The notes under the pieces were generated by a model, which saw only the letters and a list, made by a program, of their open reading frames with translations, ran no database searches and was not told where the DNA came from. DNA of 64,000 bases from an uncultured Bacteroides sp. (GTDB lineage: Bacteria; Bacteroidota; Bacteroidia; Bacteroidales; Bacteroidaceae): positions 1 through 64,000 of the forward strand of contig CASENE010000018.1 in NCBI GenBank assembly GCA_949289265.1, given 5' to 3'. Below are positions 54,250-63,503 of the stretch, piece by piece (positions within the stretch are counted from its first letter, which is position 1; the number at the start of each line of letters is the position of its first letter). The position numbers were made by a program, and so were the translations under genes.

Positions 54250-54966
54250 ATGAAAAGAAAACGTATCAACTGGAAGCCGGCGACTCTGGCCTTGCTACTG
54301 GCGGCGGGAACCGCCTCCGAGTCCGCAAGGGCGCAAGACAAAGTGGAAGCGTCGGTAGGAGCCGACCTGGTGAGCAGCTACATCTGGCGCGGCCAGGACC
54401 TGGGAGACGTCAGCCTGCAACCGTCGTTGAGCATCGCCTACAAAGGCTTCTCGCTGGGCGCGTGGGGTTCGGTAGGCTTCGAGGGCTCGGACACGAAGGA
54501 GGTCGACCTCACGCTGGGATACGCCCGCGGCGGCTTCAGCATCTCGGTGACGGACTATTGGTTTGACAACGGGCCGGGCTACTTCCACTTCAAGGCACAC
54601 GACACGAGCCACGTGTTCGAGGCGCAGGTGGGCTACGACTTCGGGGTGCTGTCCCTGAACTGGTACACCAACTTTGCCGGAAACGACGGGGTGAACGCCG
54701 ACGGCCGCCGCGCCTATTCGTCCTACGTGGCGGTGGTGGTTCCGTTCCGACTGGGCGGACTCGAATGGACGGCCGAAGCCGGCGCCGTGCCCTGGGCCAC
54801 GACGTTCTACAACGGGCAGACCAACGGGTTCAGCGTCTGCAACGTCAGCCTGGGCGCAGCCAAGGAGATACGCCTCACCGACCGCTTCTCCCTCCCCCTC
54901 TTCGCCAAGGTCACGTGGAACCCGCGGACGGAAGGCACGCATTTTGTCATAGGACTCAGTTTATAG
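54250..54966 (+). CDS. Predicted outer-membrane beta-barrel protein
   Basis: 238 residues. A signal peptide ends near SARAQ. The mature part has alternating amphipathic strands with aromatic belts (DLVSSYIWRGQDLGDVSLQPSLS, FSLGAWGSVGFEGS, FVIGLSL) and a hydrophobic C-terminus ending in Leu. It resembles TorF-like/DUF-type small porins. It lies 32 bases upstream of glnK, suggesting a role in nitrogen-source uptake (inference). Confidence 0.78.
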   Translation: MKRKRINWKPATLALLLAAGTASESARAQDKVEASVGADLVSSYIWRGQDLGDVSLQPSLSIAYKGFSLGAWGSVGFEGSDTKEVDLTLGYARGGFSISVTDYWFDNGPGYFHFKAHDTSHVFEAQVGYDFGVLSLNWYTNFAGNDGVNADGRRAYSSYVAVVVPFRLGGLEWTAEAGAVPWATTFYNGQTNGFSVCNVSLGAAKEIRLTDRFSLPLFAKVTWNPRTEGTHFVIGLSL

Positions 54967-54998
54967 GTATATTCTAACTTTAAAGCAACAAGTAAGGT

Positions 54999-55355
54999 AT
55001 GAAAAAGATTGAAGCTATCATCCGCAAGACCAAGTTCGACGAGGTAAAGGAAGCCTTGCTCGAGGCGGACATCGAATGGTTCTCTTACTACGACGTAAGG
55101 GGCATCGGCAAATCCAGGCAGGCCCGCATCTACCGCGGCGTCATGTACGACACCAGCTCCATCGAGCGCATCCTGCTCTCCATCGTGGTGCGCGACAAGA
55201 ACGTGGAGAAGACCGTGCGCGCCATCGTGGCGTCGGCACAGACGGGCGAGATAGGCGACGGGCGCATCTTCATCATCCCCGTGGAAGACGCCATCCGCAT
55301 CCGCACGGGCGAACGGGGAGACATAGCCCTCTACAACGCCGAACAAGAGAAATAA
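54999..55355 (+). CDS. glnK: P-II nitrogen regulatory protein
   Basis: 118 residues, about the usual 112. The T-loop reads IGKSRQARIYRGVMYDTSSIER, and Tyr50 aligns with the uridylylated Tyr51 of the enteric protein. The C-terminal signature is GEIGDGRIFIIPVEDAIRIRTGE. It senses ATP/2-oxoglutarate and gates AmtB, the next gene, 50 bases downstream. Confidence 0.95.
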   Translation: MKKIEAIIRKTKFDEVKEALLEADIEWFSYYDVRGIGKSRQARIYRGVMYDTSSIERILLSIVVRDKNVEKTVRAIVASAQTGEIGDGRIFIIPVEDAIRIRTGERGDIALYNAEQEK

Positions 55356-55405
55356 GCGACTACATCGAGTACAAATACAACTAAACACTTAAACCGTCAC
55401 ACATT

Positions 55406-56662
55406 ATGGACACACATATATTAGACAGCGGCAACACCGCTTGGATCATGATATCCTCCATCCTTGTCTTGCTGATGAGCATACCCGGCATCGCCCTCTT
55501 CTACGGCGGCCTGGTGCGGCAGAAGAACGTGCTGAGCGTCATCATGCAGACGTTGTTCCTCGTGGCCGTGGTCAGCATCCTGTGGGTGGCCTTCGGCTAC
55601 AGCTGGGCCTTCGGCACCGGCTTCGCCGAGTCGGGCAACCCGCTGGGCGCCGTCATCGGCGGCTTCGACAAGGCCTTCCTCCACGGCATCGGGCTGGACA
55701 CGCTGACCACGGGCAACATCCCCGAACTGGCCTTCGCCATGTTCCAGTGCATGTTCGCCATCATTACCCCCGCCCTCATCCTGGGCGCATTCGCCGAGCG
55801 CATCAAGTTCAGCGGCTACGTGGTGTTCATCGTCCTCTGGGTCATCCTGGCCTACTTCCCCATGGCCCACTGGGTATGGGGCGGCGGCTTCCTGCAGCAG
55901 ATGGGCGCCATCGACTTTGCCGGTGGCACGGTGGTGCACATTAACGCGGGCATCTCGGCCCTGGTGATGGCGCTCCTGCTGGGACAACGCGAAGACTACC
56001 GCCACGGGCGGCACATCACGCCGCACAACGTCACCTTCGTCTTCATGGGCACGTCGTTCCTCTGGCTGGGCTGGTTCGGCTTCAACGCCGGCAGCGGGCT
56101 GGCAGCCGACGGGCTGGCCGCCAACGCCTTCCTGGTGACGCACATCGCCACGGCCACGGCCGCCATCACGTGGATAGCCATCGACTGGCTGTGCAACAAG
56201 AAACCCACCACGGTGGGCGCCTGCACGGGCGCCGTGGCCGGACTGGTGGCCATCACCCCGGCGGCAGGCACGGTAGACCTGGCCGGAGCCTTCTGCATCG
56301 GCATCATCACCCCCATCGTCTGCTTCCTGATGGTGGCCGCCGTGAAACCCCGCTTCCACTATGACGACGCGCTCGATGCCTTCGGTGTGCATGGCGTGGG
56401 AGGCATCGTGGGTTCCATCCTGACGGGCGTGTTCGCCACGCAGGCCGTCAGCGGCGAAGGCGGCGTGCAAGGCGCGCTCTACGGCGACTGGCACCAGCTG
56501 TGGGTACAGACTGTGGCCACCTTGGTATCCATCGCCTTCAGCGCCGTCGTCACCTTCGTCCTCTACAAGATTGTGGACCGCCTGGTGGGCATCCGCGTAG
56601 ACCGGCGCATCGAGGAAGAGGGACTGGACATCTACGAGCATGGCGAAACGGCCTACAACTGA
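55406..56662 (+). CDS. amtB: Ammonium transporter
   Basis: 418 residues, 11 TM helices expected. Pore signatures are ALFYGGLVRQKNVLS, GGTVVHINAGISALV with the first pore His, and GVHGVGGIVGSILTGVFA with the second. There is no long signal peptide. It carries ammonium into the cell and is paired with glnK upstream. Confidence 0.95.
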   Translation: MDTHILDSGNTAWIMISSILVLLMSIPGIALFYGGLVRQKNVLSVIMQTLFLVAVVSILWVAFGYSWAFGTGFAESGNPLGAVIGGFDKAFLHGIGLDTLTTGNIPELAFAMFQCMFAIITPALILGAFAERIKFSGYVVFIVLWVILAYFPMAHWVWGGGFLQQMGAIDFAGGTVVHINAGISALVMALLLGQREDYRHGRHITPHNVTFVFMGTSFLWLGWFGFNAGSGLAADGLAANAFLVTHIATATAAITWIAIDWLCNKKPTTVGACTGAVAGLVAITPAAGTVDLAGAFCIGIITPIVCFLMVAAVKPRFHYDDALDAFGVHGVGGIVGSILTGVFATQAVSGEGGVQGALYGDWHQLWVQTVATLVSIAFSAVVTFVLYKIVDRLVGIRVDRRIEEEGLDIYEHGETAYN

Positions 56663-56742
56663 CGCCCCTGCCGAAGGGTCGCCAAAGGAATAAAGAGCTT
56701 TACTCTAACAACATTATAAACCAACAAATCCAAGAGACAACT

Positions 56743-58932
56743 ATGTCAGACTTAAGATTCAGAGTAGTCGAGACGGCGTTCCAGAAACGTCCCGTCGCAG
56801 TGACTCCCCCGGCGGAACGCCCCTCGGAGTATTTCGCCAAGTATGTTTTCAATAGGGACAAGATGTTCCGTTACCTGCCCAGCAAAGTCTTCGCGAAGCT
56901 GACGGACGTCATCGACCACGGCGCGCCGCTGGACCGCAGCATTGCCGACGAAGTGGCCGCCGGCATGAAGAAGTGGGCCATCGAGATGGGCGCCACGCAC
57001 TACACGCACTGGTTCCACCCCCTGACCGAGGGCACCGCCGAGAAGCACGACGCCTTCATCGAGCACGACGGCAAGGGAGGCGTGATGGAAGAATTCACCG
57101 GCAAACTGCTCGTGCAGCAGGAACCCGACGCCTCCAGCTTCCCCAACGGAGGCATCCGCAACACCTTCGAGGCACGCGGCTACTCGGCTTGGGATCCCTC
57201 GTCGCCCGCCTTCATCGTGGACGACACGCTGTGCATCCCCACCATCTTCATTGCCTACACGGGCGAGTCGCTGGACTACAAGGCCCCGCTGCTCAAGGCC
57301 CTGCGCGCCGTGGACAAGGCAGCCACCGCCGTCTGCCACTACTTCAACCCGGACGTGAAGAAGGTCTGCGCTTATCTGGGCTGGGAACAAGAATACTTCC
57401 TGGTGGACGAAGGCCTCTACGCCGCGCGTCCCGACCTGCTGATGACCGGCCGCACCCTCACGGGGCATGACTCTGCCAAGAACCAGCAGCTGGAAGACCA
57501 CTACTTTGGCGCCATACCGCCCCGCGTGGCCGCGTTCATGAAAGACCTGGAAATCGAGGCCCTGAAGCTGGGCATCCCCGTCAAGACGCGCCACAACGAG
57601 GTAGCCCCCAACCAGTTCGAGCTGGCGCCCGTATTCGAGGAGTGCAACCTGGCCGTAGACCACAACATGCTCATCATGGCCCTGATGCGCAAGATTGCCC
57701 GCAACCACGGTTTCCGCGTCCTCCTGCACGAGAAGCCCTTCAAAGGCGTCAACGGCAGCGGCAAGCACAACAACTGGAGCCTGGGCACGGACACGGGCAT
57801 CCTGCTGCACGCGCCCGGCAAGAACCCGGAAGACAACCTGCGCTTCATCACCTTCGTGGTGAACACGCTGATGGCCGTCTACCGCCACAACGGCCTGCTG
57901 AAGGCCAGCATCTCCAGCGCCACGAACGCGCACCGCTTGGGAGCCAACGAGGCGCCGCCCGCCATCATCTCGTCCTTCCTGGGCAAGCAGCTGTCGCAAG
58001 TGCTGGAACACATCGAGCAGAGCGACAAAGACGAACTCATCACCTTGAGCAGCAAGCAGGGCATGAAGCTGGACATCCCGCAGATACCCGAACTGCTCAT
58101 CGACAATACCGACCGCAACCGCACGTCGCCCTTCGCCTTCACGGGCAACCGCTTCGAGTTCCGCGCCGTGGGCAGCGAGGCCAACTGCGCCAGCGCCATG
58201 ATAGCCCTCAACGCCGCCCTGGCCGAACAGCTGACGGAATTCAAGCACGACGTGGACGAGCTTATCGAACGGGGCGAGCCCAAAATCTCCGCCATCCTCG
58301 AAGTGGTGCGCAAGTACATCAAGATATGCAAGCCCATACGCTTCGACGGTAACGGCTACAGCGACGAATGGAAGGCAGAAGCCCAGCGACGCGGCCTGGA
58401 CTGCGAGACCAGCGTTCCCGTCATCTTCGACAACTACCTCAGCGAGGCCAGCATCCGCATGTTCGAGTCGACCGGCGTCATGACCCGCAAGGAACTGGAG
58501 GCGCGCAACGAGGTGAAGTGGGAAATGTACACGAAGAAGATACAAATTGAAGCCCGCGTCCTCGGCGACTTGGCCATGAACCACATCATCCCCGTGGCCA
58601 CGCAATACCAAACCGGCCTCATCGACAATGTATACAAGATGCACCAGCTCTTCCCCGCCGACAAGGCAGACAAGCTCTCGGCCAAGAACCTGGAGCTTAT
58701 CGAAGAGATTGCCGACCGCACGGCCTTCATCAAGGAACACGTGGACTCGATGGTGGAAGCCCGCAAGGTGGCCAACAAGATTGAGAGCCAGCGCGAGAAG
58801 GCCGTGGCCTACCACGACACCATCGTGCCCGCCATGGAGGAAATCCGCTACCACATCGACAAGCTGGAGCTCATCGTGGACAACCAGATGTGGACGTTGC
58901 CCAAGTACAGAGAGCTTCTGTTTATCCGATGA
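56743..58932 (+). CDS. glnN: Type III glutamine synthetase
   Basis: 729 residues from the ATG at 56743 (MSDLRFRVVETAFQKRPVAV); the frame is open far upstream without homology. 729 residues fits the GSIII size. Motifs are THYTHWFHPLTEGTAEKHDAF, KTRHNEVAPNQFELAP and NGSGKHNNWSLGT. It makes glutamine from ammonia and glutamate, completing the glnK-amtB-glnN set. A terminator follows. Confidence 0.96.
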   Translation: MSDLRFRVVETAFQKRPVAVTPPAERPSEYFAKYVFNRDKMFRYLPSKVFAKLTDVIDHGAPLDRSIADEVAAGMKKWAIEMGATHYTHWFHPLTEGTAEKHDAFIEHDGKGGVMEEFTGKLLVQQEPDASSFPNGGIRNTFEARGYSAWDPSSPAFIVDDTLCIPTIFIAYTGESLDYKAPLLKALRAVDKAATAVCHYFNPDVKKVCAYLGWEQEYFLVDEGLYAARPDLLMTGRTLTGHDSAKNQQLEDHYFGAIPPRVAAFMKDLEIEALKLGIPVKTRHNEVAPNQFELAPVFEECNLAVDHNMLIMALMRKIARNHGFRVLLHEKPFKGVNGSGKHNNWSLGTDTGILLHAPGKNPEDNLRFITFVVNTLMAVYRHNGLLKASISSATNAHRLGANEAPPAIISSFLGKQLSQVLEHIEQSDKDELITLSSKQGMKLDIPQIPELLIDNTDRNRTSPFAFTGNRFEFRAVGSEANCASAMIALNAALAEQLTEFKHDVDELIERGEPKISAILEVVRKYIKICKPIRFDGNGYSDEWKAEAQRRGLDCETSVPVIFDNYLSEASIRMFESTGVMTRKELEARNEVKWEMYTKKIQIEARVLGDLAMNHIIPVATQYQTGLIDNVYKMHQLFPADKADKLSAKNLELIEEIADRTAFIKEHVDSMVEARKVANKIESQREKAVAYHDTIVPAMEEIRYHIDKLELIVDNQMWTLPKYRELLFIR

Positions 58933-59014
58933 CCACACAAGAAGGACGGAAGAGTCAACTCCCCCGTCCTTCGCGATACGAATAAAATTCTTTTGTTGGT
59001 TGTTTTAAGTTTGC

Positions 59015-59053
59015 AAGGAGGGAAACCGCTGCGAAGTGGGTTCCCTCCTTTTT
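59015..59053. terminator. Bidirectional terminator between glnN and the HdeD-like gene
   Basis: A perfect 10-bp stem AAGGAGGGAA/TTCCCTCCTT with partly paired interior and a TTTTT tail. Confidence 0.85.
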
Positions 59054-59059
59054 CTGTGG

Positions 59060-59641
59060 TCACTCCACAATCTCCGCGTCTTCCACCTCGGCGCCGTCGG
59101 ACAGCCTCTGCGGCGACGCGGGCTCCTTGGGACGTTTCCTCGAGAAGCCGAACCAGTTGACCAGATCGGACAGGGCATACACCAGGCTGCTGACGCCGAT
59201 GACCACAAATGCCGTAGAGCGTGCCCCCAGCGGATTGAACAAGGCAAACAGGCCGGCCAGAAGTATCAGCACCGGCACCACGTAGAACCCCGCCGGCACC
59301 CGCATCCAACGGCGGGCCGACGAGAGCGAGGCCAGCTGCTGCACCCCGCCCATCACCAGGATAAAGCCCAACACATAGGTCAGCAAGTCGGCAAAGAAAC
59401 CCGGCATGGCGATGAGCCACAGCCCGAACAACAGGCTTCCGATGCCCAACAAGGGGAAACGCACCGGCCGTTCGCCCCGCCAGGCAAAGTAACCGATGAT
59501 GCTAAGCAAGGAGGGTATCAGGAAAATGACGCCCACGGTGATGACCAAGTACTCGGCAGCCTGGTTGGGAAACAAGACCAGCACCAGGCCGATGACCAGC
59601 GCGCACACGGCACGCAAGAAAGAATAACTGAACGTTTTCAT
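59060..59641 (-). CDS. HdeD-like DUF308 membrane protein
   Basis: 193 residues with six hydrophobic helices in three pairs (FLRAVCALVIGLVLVLFP, YLVITVGVIFLIPSLLSIIG, LLGIGSLLFGLWLIAMPGF and so on), the HdeD/DUF308 pattern, and a charged acidic tail. Function is unclear; in enteric bacteria HdeD is linked to acid stress. It is divergent from the trp operon. Confidence 0.85.
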   Translation of the reverse strand: MKTFSYSFLRAVCALVIGLVLVLFPNQAAEYLVITVGVIFLIPSLLSIIGYFAWRGERPVRFPLLGIGSLLFGLWLIAMPGFFADLLTYVLGFILVMGGVQQLASLSSARRWMRVPAGFYVVPVLILLAGLFALFNPLGARSTAFVVIGVSSLVYALSDLVNWFGFSRKRPKEPASPQRLSDGAEVEDAEIVE

Positions 59642-59748
59642 CGCTGTTTACATAAATAGGATTGTCCGACGCGAAGATACGCTTTTTCGCCTGTCCCCAC
59701 AAACTATCCGCCCACATTTTCATGCCCTTCCGCCAGCAACAGACTGTA

Positions 59749-59850
59749 TTTCAGCGCATAGTAGAAGTACTACGCCAGGTCGCAGGGACTATAGTCGCAG
59801 GTCGCTGAGACTGTAGTCCCCGGCAGCGGGAGATATAGTCCCAGCCTGCC
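59749..59850 (+). repeat. Family 1 22-bp-period array upstream of the trp operon
   Basis: The head TTTCAGCGCATAGTAG is followed by a first unit and then units starting at 59785, 59807 and 59829, exactly 22 apart. Unit cores are GGGACTATAGTCGC, GAGACTGTAGTCCC and GGAGATATAGTCCC. It lies about 100 bases upstream of the trp promoter, in the gap to the divergent HdeD-like gene. Confidence 0.88.
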
Positions 59851-59950
59851 GGCAGCGCATCCCCCGTCCGGGCCGCTTCAGCCCCCGGAAGGCGGCGCTC
59901 TGCTCGAATGAAAGAATTACGCCTGCAAAAGTAAAAAAAGAAAGATTTCC

Positions 59951-59981
59951 TTGGAGGATAAAAACAAACTGCCTATATTTG
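59951..59981 (+). promoter_or_regulatory. trp operon promoter
   Basis: TTGG (59951-59954) as a weak -33, 19 bases, then TATATTTG (59974-59981). Transcription should start near 59988, about 18 bases before the leader peptide. Confidence 0.6.
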
Positions 59982-60005
59982 CCCCGTCAAGAAAGCAAAA
60001 GAGAT

Positions 60006-60068
60006 ATGAAGAAGCAGTTACTAAATACTTTTTGGTGGTGGCGCCCGTTACAACTCCGACAGTCGTAA
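60006..60068 (+). CDS. trpL: trp operon leader peptide with three tandem Trp codons
   Basis: A 20-residue frame, too short for ordinary gene calling, reads MKKQLLNTFWWWRPLQLRQS, with TGG TGG TGG at 60033-60041. It follows the trp promoter and precedes a strong terminator and trpB. Consecutive Trp codons in a short leader are the hallmark of translational attenuation: scarce charged tRNA-Trp stalls the ribosome here. The stop is TAA at 60066-60068. Confidence 0.85.
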   Translation: MKKQLLNTFWWWRPLQLRQS

Positions 60069-60143
60069 GGGAGCAGTGCTCGTATGTACCTACCAAGAAC
60101 AGAGAAACAGAGAGCCCTGTCGCACTTGCGGCAGGGCTTTTTT
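60057..60143 (+). promoter_or_regulatory. trp attenuator (terminator and antiterminator)
   Basis: The terminator is an 11-bp stem AGCCCTGTCGC/GCGGCAGGGCT (60113-60123 with 60128-60138) followed by six T. CGACAG inside the end of trpL (60057-60062) is the perfect complement of CTGTCG (60117-60122) in the terminator, so the two pairings exclude each other. A ribosome stalled at the Trp codons would leave CGACAG free (antitermination). One reaching the stop would cover it (termination). Confidence 0.75.
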
Positions 60144-60175
60144 AATTGACAAACCAATATACACATGCCACAAAT

Positions 60176-61354
60176 ATGAGTTACTTAGTAGACAACAATG
60201 GTTATTACGGCGAATTCGGCGGAGCCTTTGTCCCCGAAATCCTGCACAGATGCGTGGAAGAACTGCAAAAGACCTACCTGCAGGTATTGCAAAGCGACGA
60301 CTTCCGGCAAGAATATGCCCGGCTGCTGCGCGACTATGTGGGACGTCCCTCGCCGCTGTACCTGGCCCGGCGCCTGTCCGAACGCTACGGGTGCAAGATT
60401 TACCTGAAGCGGGAAGACCTGAACCACACGGGAGCGCACAAAATCAACAATGCCATCGGCCAAGTGCTCCTGGCCCGGCGCATGGGCAAGCGGCGCATCA
60501 TCGCCGAAACGGGAGCCGGACAACACGGAGTGGCCACGGCCACGGTGTGCGCCCTGATGAACATGGAGTGCATCGTCTACATGGGCAAGACCGACGTGGA
60601 ACGCCAGCACATCAACGTGGAGAAGATGCGGATGCTGGGTGCCAAGGTCGTCCCCGTCACCTCGGGCAACATGACGCTGAAAGATGCCACCAACGAGGCC
60701 ATACGCGACTGGTGCTGCCACCCGGCCGACACGCACTACATCATCGGCTCCACCGTGGGCCCGCACCCCTATCCCGACATGGTGGCCCGGCTGCAGGCAG
60801 TCATCAGCGAAGAAATCAGGAAACAGCTGCTGGAGCACGAAGGCCGCGAATGCCCGGACTACCTCATCGCCTGCGTGGGCGGCGGAAGCAACGCCGCCGG
60901 CACCATCTATCACTACGTGGACAATCCCGACGTGCAAATCATCCTGGCCGAAGCCGGAGGCAAGGGCGTGGAGACGGGACAGACGGCGGCCACCATCGCC
61001 CTGGGACGGCTGGGCATCATCCACGGGGCACGCACCTATGTCATCCAGGACGAAGACGGGCAGATAGAAGAGCCCTACTCCATCTCGGCCGGACTGGACT
61101 ATCCCGGCATCGGCCCCATGCACGCCAACCTGGCCCGGCAGAAGCGCGCCCTCGTGCTGTCCATCAACGACGACGAAGCCATCCGCGCCGCCTACGAGCT
61201 GACCCGCCTGGAGGGCATCATCCCGGCCCTGGAAAGCGCGCACGCCCTGGGCGCCCTGCCCAAGCTGAAGTTCCGCCCGGAAGACGTGGTGGTGCTCACC
61301 GTGTCCGGCCGGGGCGACAAGGACATCGAGACCTACCTGTCCATGAACCAATGA
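60176..61354 (+). CDS. trpB: Tryptophan synthase beta chain
   Basis: 392 residues from the ATG at 60176 (MSYLVDNNGYYGEFGGAFVPE); a TTG at 60146 is less likely. The PLP Lys89 is in KREDLNHTGAHKINNAIGQ, and the phosphate loop is CVGGGSNAAGTIY. It condenses indole with serine. First structural gene of the operon, preceded by the attenuator. Confidence 0.96.
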   Translation: MSYLVDNNGYYGEFGGAFVPEILHRCVEELQKTYLQVLQSDDFRQEYARLLRDYVGRPSPLYLARRLSERYGCKIYLKREDLNHTGAHKINNAIGQVLLARRMGKRRIIAETGAGQHGVATATVCALMNMECIVYMGKTDVERQHINVEKMRMLGAKVVPVTSGNMTLKDATNEAIRDWCCHPADTHYIIGSTVGPHPYPDMVARLQAVISEEIRKQLLEHEGRECPDYLIACVGGGSNAAGTIYHYVDNPDVQIILAEAGGKGVETGQTAATIALGRLGIIHGARTYVIQDEDGQIEEPYSISAGLDYPGIGPMHANLARQKRALVLSINDDEAIRAAYELTRLEGIIPALESAHALGALPKLKFRPEDVVVLTVSGRGDKDIETYLSMNQ

Positions 61355-61385
61355 CAAACAACCCCTCAACACACTCTGACCACGA

Positions 61386-62791
61386 ATGAAAACCTATCAC
61401 TACCACACCAACTGCCGCACCCTGCTGGGCGACCTGCACACGCCGGTCAGCACCTACCTGAAGGTGCGCGACATCTTCCCGCAAAGCGCCCTGATGGAAA
61501 GCTCGGACTACCACGGCAGCGAGAACAACCGCTCCTTCATCGGACTGTGCCCGCTGGCCAGCATCAGCATCAGCCACGGCGCCGTGCTGATGCGCCTGCC
61601 CGACGGCCGCCGCGAAGAACGCCCCTTGGCGGAGGACTACCGCGTGGAAGACGCGCTGAACGACTTCATCGGCCGCTTCCGCGTGGAGGGCGAATACCGC
61701 CAGTACGTCGGCCTGTACGGCTACACCTCGTTCAACGCCGTGCGCTACTTCGAGGGCATCCCCGTCAAGGACAGCCGCGAGAGCATCAACGACGCCCCCG
61801 ACCTCTTATACATATTATATAGATACGTCATCGTCTTCAACGACTTCCGCAACGAGATGATGCTGCTCGAGCTGCAACCCGACGGGCAGGACAGCGGGCT
61901 GGAGCAGGTGCAGAAGGCGATACACAACCGCAACTACTCCGTCTACGGCTTCCGCGCCGTGGGGCCCACCACCTCGCCGCTGACCGACGACGAGCACAAG
62001 GCCAACATCCGCCGCGGCATCGCCCACTGCCTGCGGGGCGACGTCTTCCAGATTGTCCTGTCGCGGCGCTTCGAGCAGCAGTACACGGGCGACGACTTCA
62101 TGCTCTACCGCGCCCTGCGCAGCATCAACCCCTCGCCCTACCTCTTCTACTTCGACTTCGGCGGCTTCCGCCTGCTGGGCTCCTCGCCCGAGACGCACTG
62201 CCGCATCGAAGGACGCCGGGCCTACATCGACCCCATCGCCGGGACGACGCGCCGCACGGGCATACCCGACGAAGACGCCGCCAACGCCCGCTACCTGCGC
62301 GACGACCCCAAGGAGAACGCCGAACACGTCATGCTGGTGGACCTGGCCCGCAACGACCTCTCGCGCAACTGCCACGACGTGCGCGTGGACTTCTTCAAGG
62401 ACATGCAATACTACAGCCACGTCATCCACCTGGTCAGCCGCGTCAGCGGAGAGCTGGACGAAGGAGCCGACCCCATCCGCGCCTTCATCGACACCGTCCC
62501 CGCAGGCACCCTGAGCGGCGCGCCGAAGGTGAGGGCCATGCAGCTCATCAGCGAGATAGAACCACACAACCGCGGAGCCTACGGCGGATGCATCGGCTTC
62601 ATCGGGCTGGACGGACAACTCAACCAGGCCATCACCATCCGCACCTTCGTCAGCCGCAACGGCGTCCTGTGGTTCCAGGCCGGCGGAGGCATCGTGGCCC
62701 GCAGCAACGAGGAATACGAACTGCAGGAAGTAAACAACAAACTGGGCGCGCTCAGAAAAGCCATCGAAATGGCAGAAAGGATGCAAGGACT

Positions 62792-62795
<4 letters not shown>
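61386..62795 (+). CDS. trpE: Anthranilate synthase component I
   Basis: 469 residues. The feedback-binding element is LMESSDYHGSENNRSFIG (residues 36 onward). Catalytic motifs are SSPETHCRIEGRRAYIDPIAGTTRRTG, HVMLVDLARNDLSR and AGTLSGAPKVRAM. It makes anthranilate from chorismate with ammonia from TrpG. Residues 141-147 are encoded by an unusually AT-rich run (TTA TAC ATA TTA TAT AGA TAC) in an otherwise GC-rich gene. Its stop overlaps trpG by four bases. Confidence 0.96.
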
Positions 62796-63406
<611 letters not shown>

Positions 63407-63409
<3 letters not shown>

Positions 63410-63432
63410 AAAAAGACGCGGGTCTTTTTTCA
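63407..63432 (+). terminator. Hairpin spanning the trpG stop codon
   Basis: A perfect 11-bp stem TGAAAAAAGAC/GTCTTTTTTCA with a 4-base loop; the left arm starts with the trpG stop. It is AU-rich, with the T run inside the stem, so it may be a weak terminator or an RNA-processing site in the operon. Confidence 0.5.
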
Positions 63433-63503
63433 AGAGCGCCGCAGGCTTTCCCCGAATAGACAATAAGACATTGATATACACATAATTATATCGCAGAAAA
63501 ACA

